Positions 8,913 through 18,855 of a stretch of 64,000 nt of DNA are shown piece after piece. The stretch lies in assembly GCF_023702715.1 (NCBI RefSeq), contig NZ_CP098480.1, positions 496,001-560,000 of the forward strand, given 5' to 3'. A model generated the notes under the pieces. The model worked only from the letters and a program-made list of their open reading frames with translations, did no database searches and was not told where the DNA came from. Every line of letters starts with the position of its first letter. The stretch's first letter is position 1. The position numbers were made by a program, and so were the translations under genes. This DNA comes from Acinetobacter sp. C32I (GTDB lineage: Bacteria > Pseudomonadota > Gammaproteobacteria > Pseudomonadales > Moraxellaceae).

Positions 8913-8947
8913 CAGGCATGGCGTTTTGATACGCCTATGCCTATAAT
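8913..8947 (+). promoter_or_regulatory. Imperfect inverted repeat and -10 box upstream of pyrD
   Basis: GGCATGGCG (from 8915) can pair with CGCCTATGCC (to 8941) with one bulge. A consensus TATAAT sits directly after at 8942-8947, 35 bases before the pyrD ATG. No convincing -35 box is seen at the right spacing. It may be a regulated promoter or a terminator for gspM. Confidence 0.35.
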
Positions 8948-8981
8948 ACGTCTACTTGAAAATCAGTAGACTGTGATTGGT

Positions 8982-9989
8982 ATGTTATATTCATTGGCTC
9001 GCCCTTTGTTGTTTACTTTAGCGCCAGAGCGTGCACATGAACTGACTCTCTCTATGCTAGATAAGGCCCACAAACTTGGCTTTATGCATCAGAAAGTTGC
9101 TGCAAAACCTGTAACCTGTATGGGTATTGAATTCCCTAATCCTGTGGGTCTTGCCGCTGGTCTAGATAAAAATGGTGCACATATTGACGCTTTAGCGGCA
9201 TTAGGTTTTGGTTTTATCGAAATTGGGACCATTACACCACGCCCACAAGCAGGTAATCCTCAACCTCGTTTATTCCGTATTCCTCAAGCCAAAGCCATTA
9301 TTAACCGTATGGGGTTTAATAATGATGGTGTGGATAAACTGATTGAAAATGTAAAAGCGTCAAAATTTAAAGGTGTGTTAGGCATCAATATCGGCAAAAA
9401 TGCGGATACACCTGTTGAAGATGCCGTATCTGACTATTTGATTTGTCTAGAAAAAGTTTATAATTACGCTTCTTATATTACGGTTAACATTTCATCTCCG
9501 AATACTAAAAATCTTCGCAGTTTGCAAAGCGGTGATGCGCTGACCGAATTGTTGCAAACTTTAAAAGATCGTCAGCTCGAACTGGCAGATCAATATAATC
9601 ATTATGTTCCATTGGTGCTTAAAGTCGCACCAGATTTAAGCTCAGAAGATATCCACTTTATTGCAGCGCAGTTATTGCAATTCAAAATTGATGGTTTGAT
9701 TGTGACCAATACCACCTTAGGCCGTGATGGTGTGGAAAACTTGCCAAATGGGAATGAGGCAGGTGGTTTGTCAGGTGCACCGGTATTTGAAAAGAGTACC
9801 GAATGTTTAGGCCAATTTGCTAAAGTTTTGGCGGGTCAAATTCCATTGATTGGTGTCGGTGGCATTTTAGCTGGTGAGCAGGCGGTTGCAAAACAGCAGG
9901 CAGGTGCAAGCTTGGTGCAAGTCTATAGTGGTCTCATTTATACTGGCCCAACATTAGTCAAAGACTGTGTTGATGCGATGACTGTGTGA
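8982..9989 (+). CDS. pyrD: Dihydroorotate dehydrogenase (quinone)
   Basis: Oxidises dihydroorotate to orotate, passing electrons via FMN to quinone; this is step four of pyrimidine synthesis, peripheral to the inner membrane. It is a class 2 enzyme: the N-terminal helical extension [21 protein letters not shown] serves quinone binding. Substrate and FMN motifs are [22 protein letters not shown] and TVNISSPNT, whose Ser is the class 2 catalytic base. The C-terminal IGVGGI and VQVYSGLIY bind the FMN phosphate. I choose ATG 8982; an upstream GTG at 8973 would add three residues. The cvpA start follows within two bases. Confidence 0.97.
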   Translation: MLYSLARPLLFTLAPERAHELTLSMLDKAHKLGFMHQKVAAKPVTCMGIEFPNPVGLAAGLDKNGAHIDALAALGFGFIEIGTITPRPQAGNPQPRLFRIPQAKAIINRMGFNNDGVDKLIENVKASKFKGVLGINIGKNADTPVEDAVSDYLICLEKVYNYASYITVNISSPNTKNLRSLQSGDALTELLQTLKDRQLELADQYNHYVPLVLKVAPDLSSEDIHFIAAQLLQFKIDGLIVTNTTLGRDGVENLPNGNEAGGLSGAPVFEKSTECLGQFAKVLAGQIPLIGVGGILAGEQAVAKQQAGASLVQVYSGLIYTGPTLVKDCVDAMTV

Positions 9990-9990
9990 A

Positions 9991-10584
9991 ATGAACACGC
10001 TTGATATCATCATTCTGGTCATCTTGCTCATTGGAGGGCTGAACGGTTTGCGTCAAGGATTTATAAAAGCCTTTGCGAACTTGATCGGATGGATATTCGC
10101 ATTGATCATTGGGGCAAAATACGCTGTGGTGTTGGCACCTGCGATGAGCAGTCTTAGCCTAGACCCTGTGGTGCAAAAAATTGCAGCATTTGCCTTTATT
10201 GTGTTGATCATTGTGGTGTGTACATGGATTGTGTCTGCATTACTCAATGGGCTCTTGAAAAGTTTAAAATTGGGCCCATTAAATCGTTTAGCGGGTGGCG
10301 CATTTGGTTCCCTCAAAGGACTCCTGATTGTACTCATTGCCATGCAGGGTTTAGGGCCTTGGGTCGAGAGTTCACCGCATTGGAAACAGTCTAAATTCGT
10401 ACAAATTTTATTACCTTACGCACCTTTGGCGACTGAATTGTCCAAAGATGCAGCAAATCAAGCTTTAAATCAAATGACATCAGAAGGTGCGTTATTACAT
10501 CGCCCTTCGCAAGAAATGGACGAATCGGAACGTGCTTCTGTGAATGAGCGTTCCGATCATTCGACGAAAAATCCTTTTTATTAA
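9991..10584 (+). CDS. cvpA: CvpA family membrane protein
   Basis: A 197-residue inner-membrane protein of the CvpA family, named for colicin V production in E. coli and commonly found upstream of purF. Four hydrophobic helices occupy about residues 5-160. The family signature LIGGLNGLRQGFIKAFANLIGW starts near residue 16, and a loop LGPLNRLAGGAFGSLKGL precedes the last helices. The C-terminal tail is polar (SERASVNERSDHS). It sits directly after pyrD and 24 bases before purF, so the three are probably one transcript. Confidence 0.92.
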   Translation: MNTLDIIILVILLIGGLNGLRQGFIKAFANLIGWIFALIIGAKYAVVLAPAMSSLSLDPVVQKIAAFAFIVLIIVVCTWIVSALLNGLLKSLKLGPLNRLAGGAFGSLKGLLIVLIAMQGLGPWVESSPHWKQSKFVQILLPYAPLATELSKDAANQALNQMTSEGALLHRPSQEMDESERASVNERSDHSTKNPFY

Positions 10585-10608
10585 TCGCTAGCTTGTCGCG
10601 AGGTTGCT

Positions 10609-12147
10609 ATGTGTGGAGTTGTTGGGATAGCCGGTAAATCACCAGTGAACCAAATGTTATTTGATGCCTTAACGATGCTGCAACATCGAGGACAAGATGC
10701 TGCAGGGATCGTAACCTGCCATCAAGGGCGTTTATTCCTCCGCAAAGATAACGGTATGGTACGCGATGTATTCCATACTCGTCATATGCGTGCATTGCTT
10801 GGAAACTATGGGATTGGGCATGTTCGCTACCCAACTGCCGGTTCATCAAGTAGCGCTGAAGCGCAACCCTTCTATGTAAACTCACCCTATGGTATTACCC
10901 TTGCTCACAATGGTAATTTGACCAATGCTGCTGAAATTCATGATGACCTGTTCAAAACAGATTTACGTCACATGAACACCGATTCTGATTCTGAAGTTTT
11001 ACTGAATGTGTTTGCACATGAGTTACAGAAGATCGGTACTTTAAATCCAACACCAGAAGATATTTTCCACACCGTATCTCGTGTACATGAGCGTTGCAAA
11101 GGTGCTTATGGCGTTGTGGCAATGATCACTGGTCACGGCTTGGTTGGCTTCCGTGATCCAAACGGGATTCGTCCTTTGGTTTATGGTTCGCGTGAAACTG
11201 AGCAGGGTGTTGAATATATTATTGCCTCTGAATCAGTTGCGATTACTGCGCTTGGTTTTAAAGTCGAACGTGATATTGCACCGGGTGAAGCAGTTTTTAT
11301 TGATGCTAATGGTCAGTTATTCACCAAGCAATGTGCTGCAAATCCTGAATATCGTCCATGTATTTTTGAGTATGTGTACTTTGCGCGTCCAGATGCAACC
11401 ATTGATGGTATTTCTGTCTATAAAGCCCGTTTAAAAATGGGTGAGAAGCTGGCGTACAAGATTCTGAAAGAATGGGGTGAGCAACACGATATTGATGTGG
11501 TGATTCCAATTCCAGATACCAGTCGTACTTCTGCTTTAGAATTGGCGAATATTCTAGGTGTGAAATTCCGTGAAGGTTTTATGAAAAACCGTTATATCGG
11601 ACGTACCTTCATTATGCCAGGTCAGCAACAACGTAAAAAATCAGTACGTCAAAAGCTAAACCCTGTTGAGCTTGAATTTAAAGACAAGAATGTGTTGTTG
11701 GTCGATGACTCAATTGTTCGCGGCACCACGTGTAATGAAATCATTCAAATGGCACGTGACTCTGGTGCGAAGAAGGTATTCTTTGCTTCTGCTGCGCCGA
11801 TGGTAAAATATCCAAATGTCTATGGTATTGATATGCCAGCCAAGACAGAGTTGATTGCATCAGGCCGTACCGTCGAAGAAATTCGTGAAAATATTGGTGC
11901 AGACCGTTTAATTTTCCAAGATTTGGAAGATTTGAAAAATGCAGTGCGTACCAGCAAGGTACCTGATCTCACTGAATTTGATTGTTCAGTCTTTGATGGC
12001 GTCTATGTTGCGGGTGGTATCGACAAAGAATACCTCGATGCACTTGAGCAAAAGCGTAGTGACTCAGCGAAAAAGAAATCAGATGGCTATATCGATGTGA
12101 ATATTGATGCAGCCTCAGTTGATCTTACTGGGATTAAAGAAGAGTAA
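10609..12147 (+). CDS. purF: Amidophosphoribosyltransferase
   Basis: Catalyses the committed step of purine synthesis, forming phosphoribosylamine from PRPP and glutamine. At 512 residues it has normal length. The N-terminal glutaminase domain begins MCGVVGIAG, with Cys2 the nucleophile after Met removal and no propeptide, as in E. coli. Other glutaminase motifs are HRGQDAAG and GHVRYPTAG. The C-terminal phosphoribosyltransferase domain has the PRPP loop [13 protein letters not shown]. It follows cvpA and ends in a strong terminator. Confidence 0.97.
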   Translation: MCGVVGIAGKSPVNQMLFDALTMLQHRGQDAAGIVTCHQGRLFLRKDNGMVRDVFHTRHMRALLGNYGIGHVRYPTAGSSSSAEAQPFYVNSPYGITLAHNGNLTNAAEIHDDLFKTDLRHMNTDSDSEVLLNVFAHELQKIGTLNPTPEDIFHTVSRVHERCKGAYGVVAMITGHGLVGFRDPNGIRPLVYGSRETEQGVEYIIASESVAITALGFKVERDIAPGEAVFIDANGQLFTKQCAANPEYRPCIFEYVYFARPDATIDGISVYKARLKMGEKLAYKILKEWGEQHDIDVVIPIPDTSRTSALELANILGVKFREGFMKNRYIGRTFIMPGQQQRKKSVRQKLNPVELEFKDKNVLLVDDSIVRGTTCNEIIQMARDSGAKKVFFASAAPMVKYPNVYGIDMPAKTELIASGRTVEEIRENIGADRLIFQDLEDLKNAVRTSKVPDLTEFDCSVFDGVYVAGGIDKEYLDALEQKRSDSAKKKSDGYIDVNIDAASVDLTGIKEE

Positions 12148-12163
12148 TCATCTTAATCTATAG

Positions 12164-12188
12164 AAAAGCGGGAATTTCCCGCTTTTTT
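12164..12188 (+). terminator. Rho-independent terminator after purF
   Basis: A 10-base stem (12164-12173 with 12177-12186) with a very short loop is followed by a T-run, 17 bases after the purF stop. Confidence 0.88.
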
Positions 12189-12247
12189 ATTTTATGATAG
12201 GCAGTACGGAAATCCTAACTGAAACAATGTAATCGGGAAAACTTACA

Positions 12248-14137
12248 TTGAAAGAAATGAGCCATTATCTAATTGAAAATAAAAATATTGCATGGTCAGT
12301 CAGTTTCTGTCTTCTTGCAATGTTGCTTACTGTCTTTATTCTCAATTTAATTTTGGGGTTGGTTGTCCATTTCTTTGATTATTCACAACCAATCTGGTGG
12401 CATGTCCTCAGTCCCTATTTTATAGTCTTACTGATTTTTGTTTTAGTGTGGTCTGTCGGTGCGGAACTTTATGTACTGCGAGAAGGCGGTCATTCTCTGG
12501 CAAAACAACTCAAAGCACGTCGTTTGGTCTTTGATGAAAGTACGCCAGAAGAAAGCACCGCATTAAAAGTGGTCGAGCAGGTTGCTAAAAGCTTTGATAT
12601 CGATACCCCCGCAGTCTATGTGCTCCCCGATGAAGTTGGGGTAAATGCCTTAACCGCAGGATTTAGATCACAGGATATTGTGATTATTCTGACATGGGGG
12701 GCATTACAAAATCTGGATGAGCTTGAGCTGTATGGTTTGCTCAGTTATGAATTTAACCAGATTTTATCAGGTGAAGCGGTTGAAAATACCAAGCTGAAAA
12801 TTTTATATAGTGGCCTGACTACTTTTAGTCAGTGGGGCAGTAAATTGGCTCAGGCGGGCTATAACCCTTATGCGACGACTTATCGAAATAAGTTCGAAAC
12901 CATCTTTGTTGCGATTGGTGGGGTAATTTGGCTGATTGGGAGTTTGGGGATTCTCATTACTCGCTGTATCAAATATCTCACTTTAAGTGGTCGTACCTTC
13001 CGCAATGATCTTAAAACCATGCGTTTGATGAATAACAATGCCAATATTCAAACCTTGTTACGGATTTATGTGCACCACTCAGGATCGCAGATTCATAGTG
13101 CTTATTCTGAGTCGATCTCACATATGTGCTTTGCTAACTCACTGAGTCCACAAAGCTGGATGAACATTCATCCGAGTATCAAAGAGCGGATTTATGAGCT
13201 GAATCCAACTTTATTACAGGACCTCCAATTAGAGAATTTAAGAAAGCTGCGTAATCGCCCTTTATTTAGTTTATTCCGTTCATTAGAAGAAGAAAGTGCC
13301 GAGCTGACATTGCCGTGGAGTTCACCACAGCCATTGCCTTTGTTGCGTTTATCTCCGATTAGTTTTGCACTCAATGATGCAATCAAACCGCTCAATCCAG
13401 AAGTACGTAAAAATAAAAAACGTCCTGAATTAATTCAGCGAGCGATGCAGACCGCAACAGGTTCGCGTGAGGTCATGGTTGCGATTTTGATGATTCGTCA
13501 ATACCGTGAATTTATTCCGCAGGAAGCCCCTGTGAGCCATGCCATTGTCGATGCGTTATTAAATCTGGACGGCCGTATTCATGTGCAAATTTTCCACGAT
13601 GCCTGTAAAAATATCGGGCATATGCCAACCAGCATTGCGCGTCAGTTCTTGACCAAGCTGGCTTGTATTATTCAAGAAGACGGCGAGGTGGGCTTGCTTG
13701 ATGCCTTATTATTGGAACGTGTGAAACAAGAACTGAATTTAATGCCTGCACATTTGCCTGCGGCATTTGAAGATGTGAAATCCCAAATTGTGCATTTGAT
13801 TGATGCACTGTTACATGTCCAACAGATTAATAGCCCAAATCAGCTCGAAGTCCGTGAACGCATTCTGCAAATGCTTCTAACAGCAGATGAAATGCAAACC
13901 TATGCCGACATTTCAGACGAGCCACTCGATTTGGCTGAGATTCTCAATGACGTTTCTGGTTTATTGTTGCGTGACCGACTCAACATTCTGTCGATTGCAG
14001 AAAGATGCCTGTGGAATGATCGAATCATTACTCAAGATGAACTCGATGTGCTAGAACTTTTGTATTGGCGTTTGGGCTTTGATACCCATGAAGTGGTTGA
14101 ACAAATGCAAAAGAAAAATAGTCTGATGATTATTTAA
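12248..14137 (+). CDS. M48-like membrane pseudo-peptidase with TerB-like C-terminal region
   Basis: A 629-residue inner-membrane protein. Two hydrophobic helices lie at about residues 15-42 and 52-75. The next stretch follows the M48 (HtpX/Ste24-like) pattern: VNALTAGF, a strand, then LDELELYGLLSYEFNQIL. The position of the HExxH zinc motif reads YEFNQ (167-171), so both histidines are lost. The usual third ligand (E in REFLAD) appears as Thr250 in TFRND. The family's later SHMFF and HPPxxERI are still visible as SHMCFANSL (292-300) and IHPSIKERI. Another membrane segment sits near 215-240. The C-terminal about 250 residues are helical and contain a TerB-like stretch (LTKLACIIQEDGEVGLLD). The start used is a TTG at 12248; an ATG at 12257 is an alternative. 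It is probably a non-catalytic scaffold or regulator; this is inference. Confidence 0.75.
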   Translation: MKEMSHYLIENKNIAWSVSFCLLAMLLTVFILNLILGLVVHFFDYSQPIWWHVLSPYFIVLLIFVLVWSVGAELYVLREGGHSLAKQLKARRLVFDESTPEESTALKVVEQVAKSFDIDTPAVYVLPDEVGVNALTAGFRSQDIVIILTWGALQNLDELELYGLLSYEFNQILSGEAVENTKLKILYSGLTTFSQWGSKLAQAGYNPYATTYRNKFETIFVAIGGVIWLIGSLGILITRCIKYLTLSGRTFRNDLKTMRLMNNNANIQTLLRIYVHHSGSQIHSAYSESISHMCFANSLSPQSWMNIHPSIKERIYELNPTLLQDLQLENLRKLRNRPLFSLFRSLEEESAELTLPWSSPQPLPLLRLSPISFALNDAIKPLNPEVRKNKKRPELIQRAMQTATGSREVMVAILMIRQYREFIPQEAPVSHAIVDALLNLDGRIHVQIFHDACKNIGHMPTSIARQFLTKLACIIQEDGEVGLLDALLLERVKQELNLMPAHLPAAFEDVKSQIVHLIDALLHVQQINSPNQLEVRERILQMLLTADEMQTYADISDEPLDLAEILNDVSGLLLRDRLNILSIAERCLWNDRIITQDELDVLELLYWRLGFDTHEVVEQMQKKNSLMII

Positions 14138-14263
14138 TACACCATATAGATTAATTGGAATCTGTTTCGTTAAACCGTTACGTGACAATCACATAAAGTG
14201 CTTACATTTCAGGGTAAGCTTGCCATTTATTTTACACTTGTATTACCTACTTTTGAGTAAGTT

Positions 14264-15064
14264 ATGGAACATATTGAAATTTTAAAGGCCTTATTTTTAG
14301 GCTTTATTGAGGGTCTTACCGAATTCTTACCCATTTCAAGTACAGGTCATTTGATTTTATTTGGTCATATGATCGACTTTCATTCTGATGATGGTCGCGT
14401 GTTTGAAGTTGTTATTCAGCTTGGTGCAATTTTGGCTGTGTGCTGGCTATATCGTCAAAAGATTTTTGACTTGGTTAAAGGTTTCTTTAGTGGGGACGCA
14501 GAAGCTCGGCATTTTGCTTTTAGTGTCTTACTCGCTTTTATTCCAGCCGTTGTGATTGGTATTTTTGCAGTTGATTTTATTAAGAGTGTTTTGTTTAGTC
14601 CACTTGTAGTGGCATTCGCTTTGATTATTGGTGGTTTAATCATTTTCTGGGTTGAGTCTAAGAACTTTGACCATAAAACGACAGATGCAACCAAAATTAC
14701 CTACAAACAAGCATTTTTAGTGGGTTGCGCCCAGTGTGTCGCGATGATTCCAGGGACATCTCGTTCAGGTGCAACTATTGTCGGGGGGATGTTCGCGGGC
14801 TTGTCTCGTAAGGCTGCAACTGAGTTTTCCTTCTTCTTGGCCATGCCTACCATGTTGGGGGCAGCAGTCTTTGACTTAGCACGTAATGCGGATGTATTGA
14901 CGCAAGACAATATGTTGAATATCGGCGTTGGTTTTGTGGCAGCCTTTATTTCAGCGCTGTTGGTGGTGAGTGCATTGGTGAAGTTTGTGGAACGCCATAC
15001 TTTGCGTGTGTTTGCTTGGTACCGTATTGTGCTCGGTATTATCTTATTGTTTGTGTTCCTATAA
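14264..15064 (+). CDS. uppP: Undecaprenyl-diphosphatase
   Basis: Recycles the lipid carrier for cell wall synthesis by dephosphorylating undecaprenyl diphosphate, and is linked to bacitracin resistance. The 266 residues form a polytopic inner-membrane protein with about eight helices. The two catalytic motifs are evident: [15 protein letters not shown] (residues 14-28) and [10 protein letters not shown] (near 163-172). Length is normal. It is monocistronic by position, with a strong inverted repeat just after the stop. Confidence 0.96.
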   Translation: MEHIEILKALFLGFIEGLTEFLPISSTGHLILFGHMIDFHSDDGRVFEVVIQLGAILAVCWLYRQKIFDLVKGFFSGDAEARHFAFSVLLAFIPAVVIGIFAVDFIKSVLFSPLVVAFALIIGGLIIFWVESKNFDHKTTDATKITYKQAFLVGCAQCVAMIPGTSRSGATIVGGMFAGLSRKAATEFSFFLAMPTMLGAAVFDLARNADVLTQDNMLNIGVGFVAAFISALLVVSALVKFVERHTLRVFAWYRIVLGIILLFVFL

Positions 15065-15076
15065 AAAAATAAAAAT

Positions 15077-15120
15077 ATCTCCCTTTTGGCAACTGCGAAA
15101 AGGGAGATTCTCCGCTAAAA
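15077..15120 (+). terminator. Terminator-like inverted repeat after uppP
   Basis: A perfect 11-base stem (15077-15087 with 15098-15108) has a 10-base loop and begins 13 bases after the uppP stop. The following T-rich tract is interrupted, so termination may be partial. Confidence 0.6.
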
Positions 15121-15164
15121 TTTTCTTTTTTATTTCTTCATTCCAGATCTGGTTCGATAGCACA

Positions 15165-15962
15165 ATGACAATAGCAAAAATGAATGCTCGAGACTTAATT
15201 ACTGATTTACTGTTAGGTCTTCAGGGACGAGCGATTTCCATTAAGCAAATTATTCTTGCGGCGCAACTTTTTGAGATTAGTGAAAACAGTATTCGGGTTG
15301 CCGTGACGCGACTCTCTAGTGATGGGGTCATTGAAGCAATTGAGCGTGGCGTGTATCAGTTTACAGTTCAATCGCATGAATGGGCCAATGTCATGCTCAA
15401 TCGTAAACATGGTATTCAACAGACCAAGAAGTGGAATCAGCAATATTTAGCCGTTTTTACGGGTGAGTTGGGGCGTGTTGATCGTACAGCCTTGCATCGT
15501 CGTGAAAGAGCACTCAAGCATTTCGGTTTTAAAGAACTCGAACAAGGTATTTATCTTCGTCCAGATAACTTGGTGATTGGTTTTGATCCACTTGTCGCTG
15601 AATTAAAAAGCTCAGGTTTGGAAAGCAGTGCAAAGATTTGCCAAATTAGCCACTTTGATACCAAAACCCTAGCTGCAATTCCTGCACTTTGGTCAACACA
15701 AACTTTAAATCAGAATTACCAGAAATATAGTCAAATGATCCAAACATGGCTATCGACAGCAGATCAATTAAGTTTGGAAGATGCGGCAAGAGAGTCATTG
15801 TTATTAGGACGTCAAACAATTTCCTTATTGATGAATGATCCATTGTTGCCTGAAGGTTTTGTGGATGTTGCGTTACGGGAGCAATTTGCTCACAGTGTAG
15901 AACAGCTCGATCAAACTGGTTTAGCTGCTTGGCGTAAATTCTATGAACGCAGAATCGAGTAA
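15165..15962 (+). CDS. PaaX-like transcriptional regulator
   Basis: A 265-residue predicted DNA-binding protein. The N-terminal part (residues about 8-75) is a winged helix of the PaaX type, with DLLLGLQGRAISIKQIILAA, then SIRVAVTRLSSDGVIEAIERGVY. The C-terminal part (about 85-265) fits the PaaX effector-binding region, with KKWNQQYLAVF, GFKELEQGIYLRPDNL and a final helical domain. PaaX represses phenylacetate catabolism in response to phenylacetyl-CoA, but no paa genes are here. The downstream fatty acid desaturase and thioesterase suggest an acyl-CoA-related role, which is inference. I chose ATG 15165 because the longer open frame upstream would run into uppP and through the terminator. Confidence 0.8.
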   Translation: MTIAKMNARDLITDLLLGLQGRAISIKQIILAAQLFEISENSIRVAVTRLSSDGVIEAIERGVYQFTVQSHEWANVMLNRKHGIQQTKKWNQQYLAVFTGELGRVDRTALHRRERALKHFGFKELEQGIYLRPDNLVIGFDPLVAELKSSGLESSAKICQISHFDTKTLAAIPALWSTQTLNQNYQKYSQMIQTWLSTADQLSLEDAARESLLLGRQTISLLMNDPLLPEGFVDVALREQFAHSVEQLDQTGLAAWRKFYERRIE

Positions 15963-16082
15963 ATATTGATTACAAATATTACAGTTTTTTAAATTTTAAT
16001 TTATTGACAGAAATATTGTGTGCTCTAAAATAAAAAATATAAAGGGTAAGATTTAAAAATAGAACAAATATAGGCTAAGGAT

Positions 16083-17066
16083 ATGAATACACGTGTTGCG
16101 ATTAGTGATCTATTCACACGAGAAGAAATTACCGAACTTACCGCAAAGTCGGATTTACATGGTGGTTGGGCGGTTTTCTCGACGTGGGCCGTGATTGGTG
16201 GCACATTTGCTGCGGTAGCAAGCACTTGGGAATATTTACCTGCATGGGGTAAATTGCTCATGTGTATCGCGGCTTTGGTGATTTTGGCTGGCCGTCAATT
16301 GGCGTTGGCAATTATCATGCACGATGCATCCCATCAAAGTCTATTTAAAACCAAATGGCTGAATGACAGCTTAACCGATTGGTTGTGTGCTCGCCCGATT
16401 TGGAATGATTTACATAAATATCGTGCACATCACATGCGTCATCATAGTAAAACCTCTACGGTCGATGACCCAGATCTATCCCTTGTCACAGGTTTTCCAA
16501 CTACAAAAAAATCATTGATGCGCAAGTTTATGCGAGATTTATCTGGCGTGACTGGATTTAAGTTCGCGGTCGGCCGCGTATTGATGGATGTTGAGAAAAT
16601 GGAATGGACGGTCTCCAATGATCGCCGTTGGATTTCTCAAGAAGGACGACACTGGACCGATTATCCCAAAGCACTCTTAAAGAACAGTGGCGGTGCAATT
16701 GCAACCAATGCAGCTTTGTTTTCAGCCTTATGGGCAGCAGGCCACCCTAAACTCTATGGGTTATGGGTATTGGCTTATTTAACGCCATTCCCATTATTCC
16801 TACGGGTTCGTTCAATGGCTGAGCATGCTGGAATGGAGACCAGCAATAGTGCTTTAACCAATACCCGTACCACAAAGGCGGGTTATCTGGCACGAGCTTT
16901 GGTCGCACCGATTAATGTGAACTATCATAAAGAACATCATTTAATGGCAGCAGTACCATATTTTAAATTGCCACGAATGCATCAGATGCTACGTGAACGA
17001 GGGCATGTGTCTGCACCGCCTAGTTATTGGCAGGTGTTACATGAGCTTTCAGATCGAGCCGATTAG
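16083..17066 (+). CDS. Membrane fatty acid desaturase
   Basis: A 327-residue integral-membrane di-iron desaturase. The three histidine boxes are present: HDASH (80-84), HHMRHH (116-121) and HKEHH (282-286). Hydrophobic helices lie near residues 30-75 and 205-245. Such enzymes introduce double bonds into acyl chains of lipids or acyl-CoA using oxygen and an electron donor. The regiospecificity is not visible from the sequence. The PaaX-like regulator lies 120 bases upstream and a hot-dog thioesterase lies 53 bases downstream on the same strand. Confidence 0.92.
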   Translation: MNTRVAISDLFTREEITELTAKSDLHGGWAVFSTWAVIGGTFAAVASTWEYLPAWGKLLMCIAALVILAGRQLALAIIMHDASHQSLFKTKWLNDSLTDWLCARPIWNDLHKYRAHHMRHHSKTSTVDDPDLSLVTGFPTTKKSLMRKFMRDLSGVTGFKFAVGRVLMDVEKMEWTVSNDRRWISQEGRHWTDYPKALLKNSGGAIATNAALFSALWAAGHPKLYGLWVLAYLTPFPLFLRVRSMAEHAGMETSNSALTNTRTTKAGYLARALVAPINVNYHKEHHLMAAVPYFKLPRMHQMLRERGHVSAPPSYWQVLHELSDRAD

Positions 17067-17119
17067 GTTGGAGCTTTTTAGATTTTTTATACATAACATG
17101 AACATCATTTGGAAAACAT

Positions 17120-17545
17120 ATGGCAATGGATAAGCAAGAAATCATTGAGTTTTTAGCACAGGAATTTCCGCAGGCATTACAAAAAAGTACCATCGAAGAG
17201 ATCCCTGCTAAGGGGGCACAATTACTTTATCGTGTTGATGCAGGGGATCTGCGTCCAGGACAAACCGTTTCTGGTCCAACGCTGATGTTGATTGCTGATT
17301 ATGTACTCTATATTGCCATTTTGGGGCATTTAGGACTGGTGGCGATGGCTGTCACCACCAATATGACCATTAACTTCTTTCGTAAACCCAATGGTAATCG
17401 GGATATACGGGCAGTTTGTAAGTTAATTAAGGTGGGTAAAACCTTGGTCACAGGAGAAGTCTGGTTATATTCACTTGATGATGAGGAACCTGTTGCACAT
17501 GTCATTGGAACTTATGCACTACCACAAAGTTCAGCATCAACCTAA
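17120..17545 (+). CDS. PaaI-like hot-dog fold thioesterase
   Basis: A 141-residue hot-dog fold protein like PaaI/YbgC acyl-CoA thioesterases. The family pattern is visible: RPGQTVSGPTLMLIADYVLY carries the active-site aspartate, AVTTNMTINFFRKP follows on the central strand, and VGKTLVTGEVWLYS comes next. The substrate is probably a medium or aryl acyl-CoA. The ATG at 17120 is followed two codons later by another Met. Position after the desaturase suggests shared expression. Confidence 0.87.
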   Translation: MAMDKQEIIEFLAQEFPQALQKSTIEEIPAKGAQLLYRVDAGDLRPGQTVSGPTLMLIADYVLYIAILGHLGLVAMAVTTNMTINFFRKPNGNRDIRAVCKLIKVGKTLVTGEVWLYSLDDEEPVAHVIGTYALPQSSAST

Positions 17546-17686
17546 GGCGGGTAAAACGTTGAAAATACTCGCGTCAATTGAATGATTGGCTGTAAATCCG
17601 TTAAAAATAAAAATCTCGTCATAGGATCGTGTCATCAAATCAGTTGAGATAAAGAGATAAAACAAATCTTATCTGGGAAGAACGAG

Positions 17687-18679
17687 ATGATTATTAAAAA
17701 TGGTTTAATCGCTTTGGCATTATTCGGATTCGCTGCAGCAACTCAGGCGAAGCAAACGGTTTGTGTATTTGATCCAGTCGGTAAATCAGGTGATGCATTC
17801 GCATTGGCAAAGGATTATGCGCTCGAAGCTAAAAAATGGGGTGCTGATATTGATTTAAGAGCCTATGTTGATGAACGGGTCGCCGCAGAAGATTTGAAAG
17901 TAGGGCAATGTGATGGCGCGATTATTAGTGGTTTGCGTGGACGTCAATTCAATAAATATATTGGTTCTTTAGATGCGATTGGGGCATTAACTGACTTAAA
18001 AACCGCTATTCTTGCTTATCAACTGTTATCTAAACCCCAAGCGGCAAAAAACATGATTAATGGACCCTATGAAATCGCGGGTCTGGGAACCATTGGCCCT
18101 GCATATCTATTTGTAGCAGATCGGAGTATTAATACCTTAGCCAAGGCAGCAGGTAAGAAGGTGGGGGTGTTTGCTTATGACGAAGCACAACCTAAACTGG
18201 TCGCTCAAGTCGGTGCACAAGCAGTTTCCGTCGATGTGACCAATGCAGGTGCAAAGTTTAACAATCATCAGATTGATATTGTGCCTGCGCCAATCGTTGC
18301 TTACAAACCATTTGAGCTATATAAGGGATTGGGAGATAAAGGCGGCATTGTAAAGTTTCCACTGACACAAATCTCAGCGAATTTCATCATCCGAAAAGAT
18401 AAATTTCCCGAAGGGTTTGGGCAGAAATCGCGTGAATGGGTGGCTGGGCAATTGGGACGTACCTTTAATATTATTGCCAAATATGAAAAGGAAATTCCAG
18501 CCAAATACTGGATGAATATTTCGCCTGAGGAGCAGGTGAACTATATGAAAATGATGCGTGAAGCCCGTATTTCTTTAACCAAGGCTGGCATTTATGATCC
18601 AAAAATGATGAACTTTCTGAAAAAAGTGCGCTGTAAGCAGAATCCGAATAGTTTTGAATGTGCGTTGAATGATGAATAG
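17687..18679 (+). CDS. Putative periplasmic solute-binding protein (DUF6091-like)
   Basis: A 330-residue exported protein. The signal peptide is residues 1-21, ending ATQA. The mature sequence begins KQTVCVFDPVGKSGDAF and shows a bilobed binding-protein-like alternation of strands and helices, with GLGTIGPAYLFVADRSINT and IDIVPAPIVAYKPFEL. Cysteine pairs occur near the start and end (CVFD, VRCKQNPNSFEC). It resembles Acinetobacter proteins labelled putative solute-binding proteins, similar in plan to TRAP-type receptors. No transporter genes sit beside it. A GGGAAG ribosome-binding site precedes the ATG. Ligand unknown. Confidence 0.7.
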   Translation: MIIKNGLIALALFGFAAATQAKQTVCVFDPVGKSGDAFALAKDYALEAKKWGADIDLRAYVDERVAAEDLKVGQCDGAIISGLRGRQFNKYIGSLDAIGALTDLKTAILAYQLLSKPQAAKNMINGPYEIAGLGTIGPAYLFVADRSINTLAKAAGKKVGVFAYDEAQPKLVAQVGAQAVSVDVTNAGAKFNNHQIDIVPAPIVAYKPFELYKGLGDKGGIVKFPLTQISANFIIRKDKFPEGFGQKSREWVAGQLGRTFNIIAKYEKEIPAKYWMNISPEEQVNYMKMMREARISLTKAGIYDPKMMNFLKKVRCKQNPNSFECALNDE

Positions 18680-18700
18680 CACATGATTTAGATCATCATG

Positions 18701-18736
18701 AAAACCTCTTTATTGATTGTAATTCAGAGGTTTTTT
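18701..18736 (+). terminator. Rho-independent terminator
   Basis: A 9-base stem (18701-18709 with 18727-18735) with a long loop ends in six Ts. It follows the solute-binding protein gene by about 20 bases. Confidence 0.75.
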
Positions 18737-18855
18737 GATTGATAAGTCTGCAGAAATTGTTAAAAATCATAACAACATTTAAGTATGCGAAAGCCTAAGA
18801 ACATGCTACAACTAAACCTGTTCAAATTTATTTGTTCTTACGATTTCCGACTGAT

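Noticed and set aside
14985..15164. Upstream extension of the PaaX-like gene into uppP
   Set aside because: It would overlap uppP and run through the terminator repeat; the conserved domain begins just after ATG 15165.
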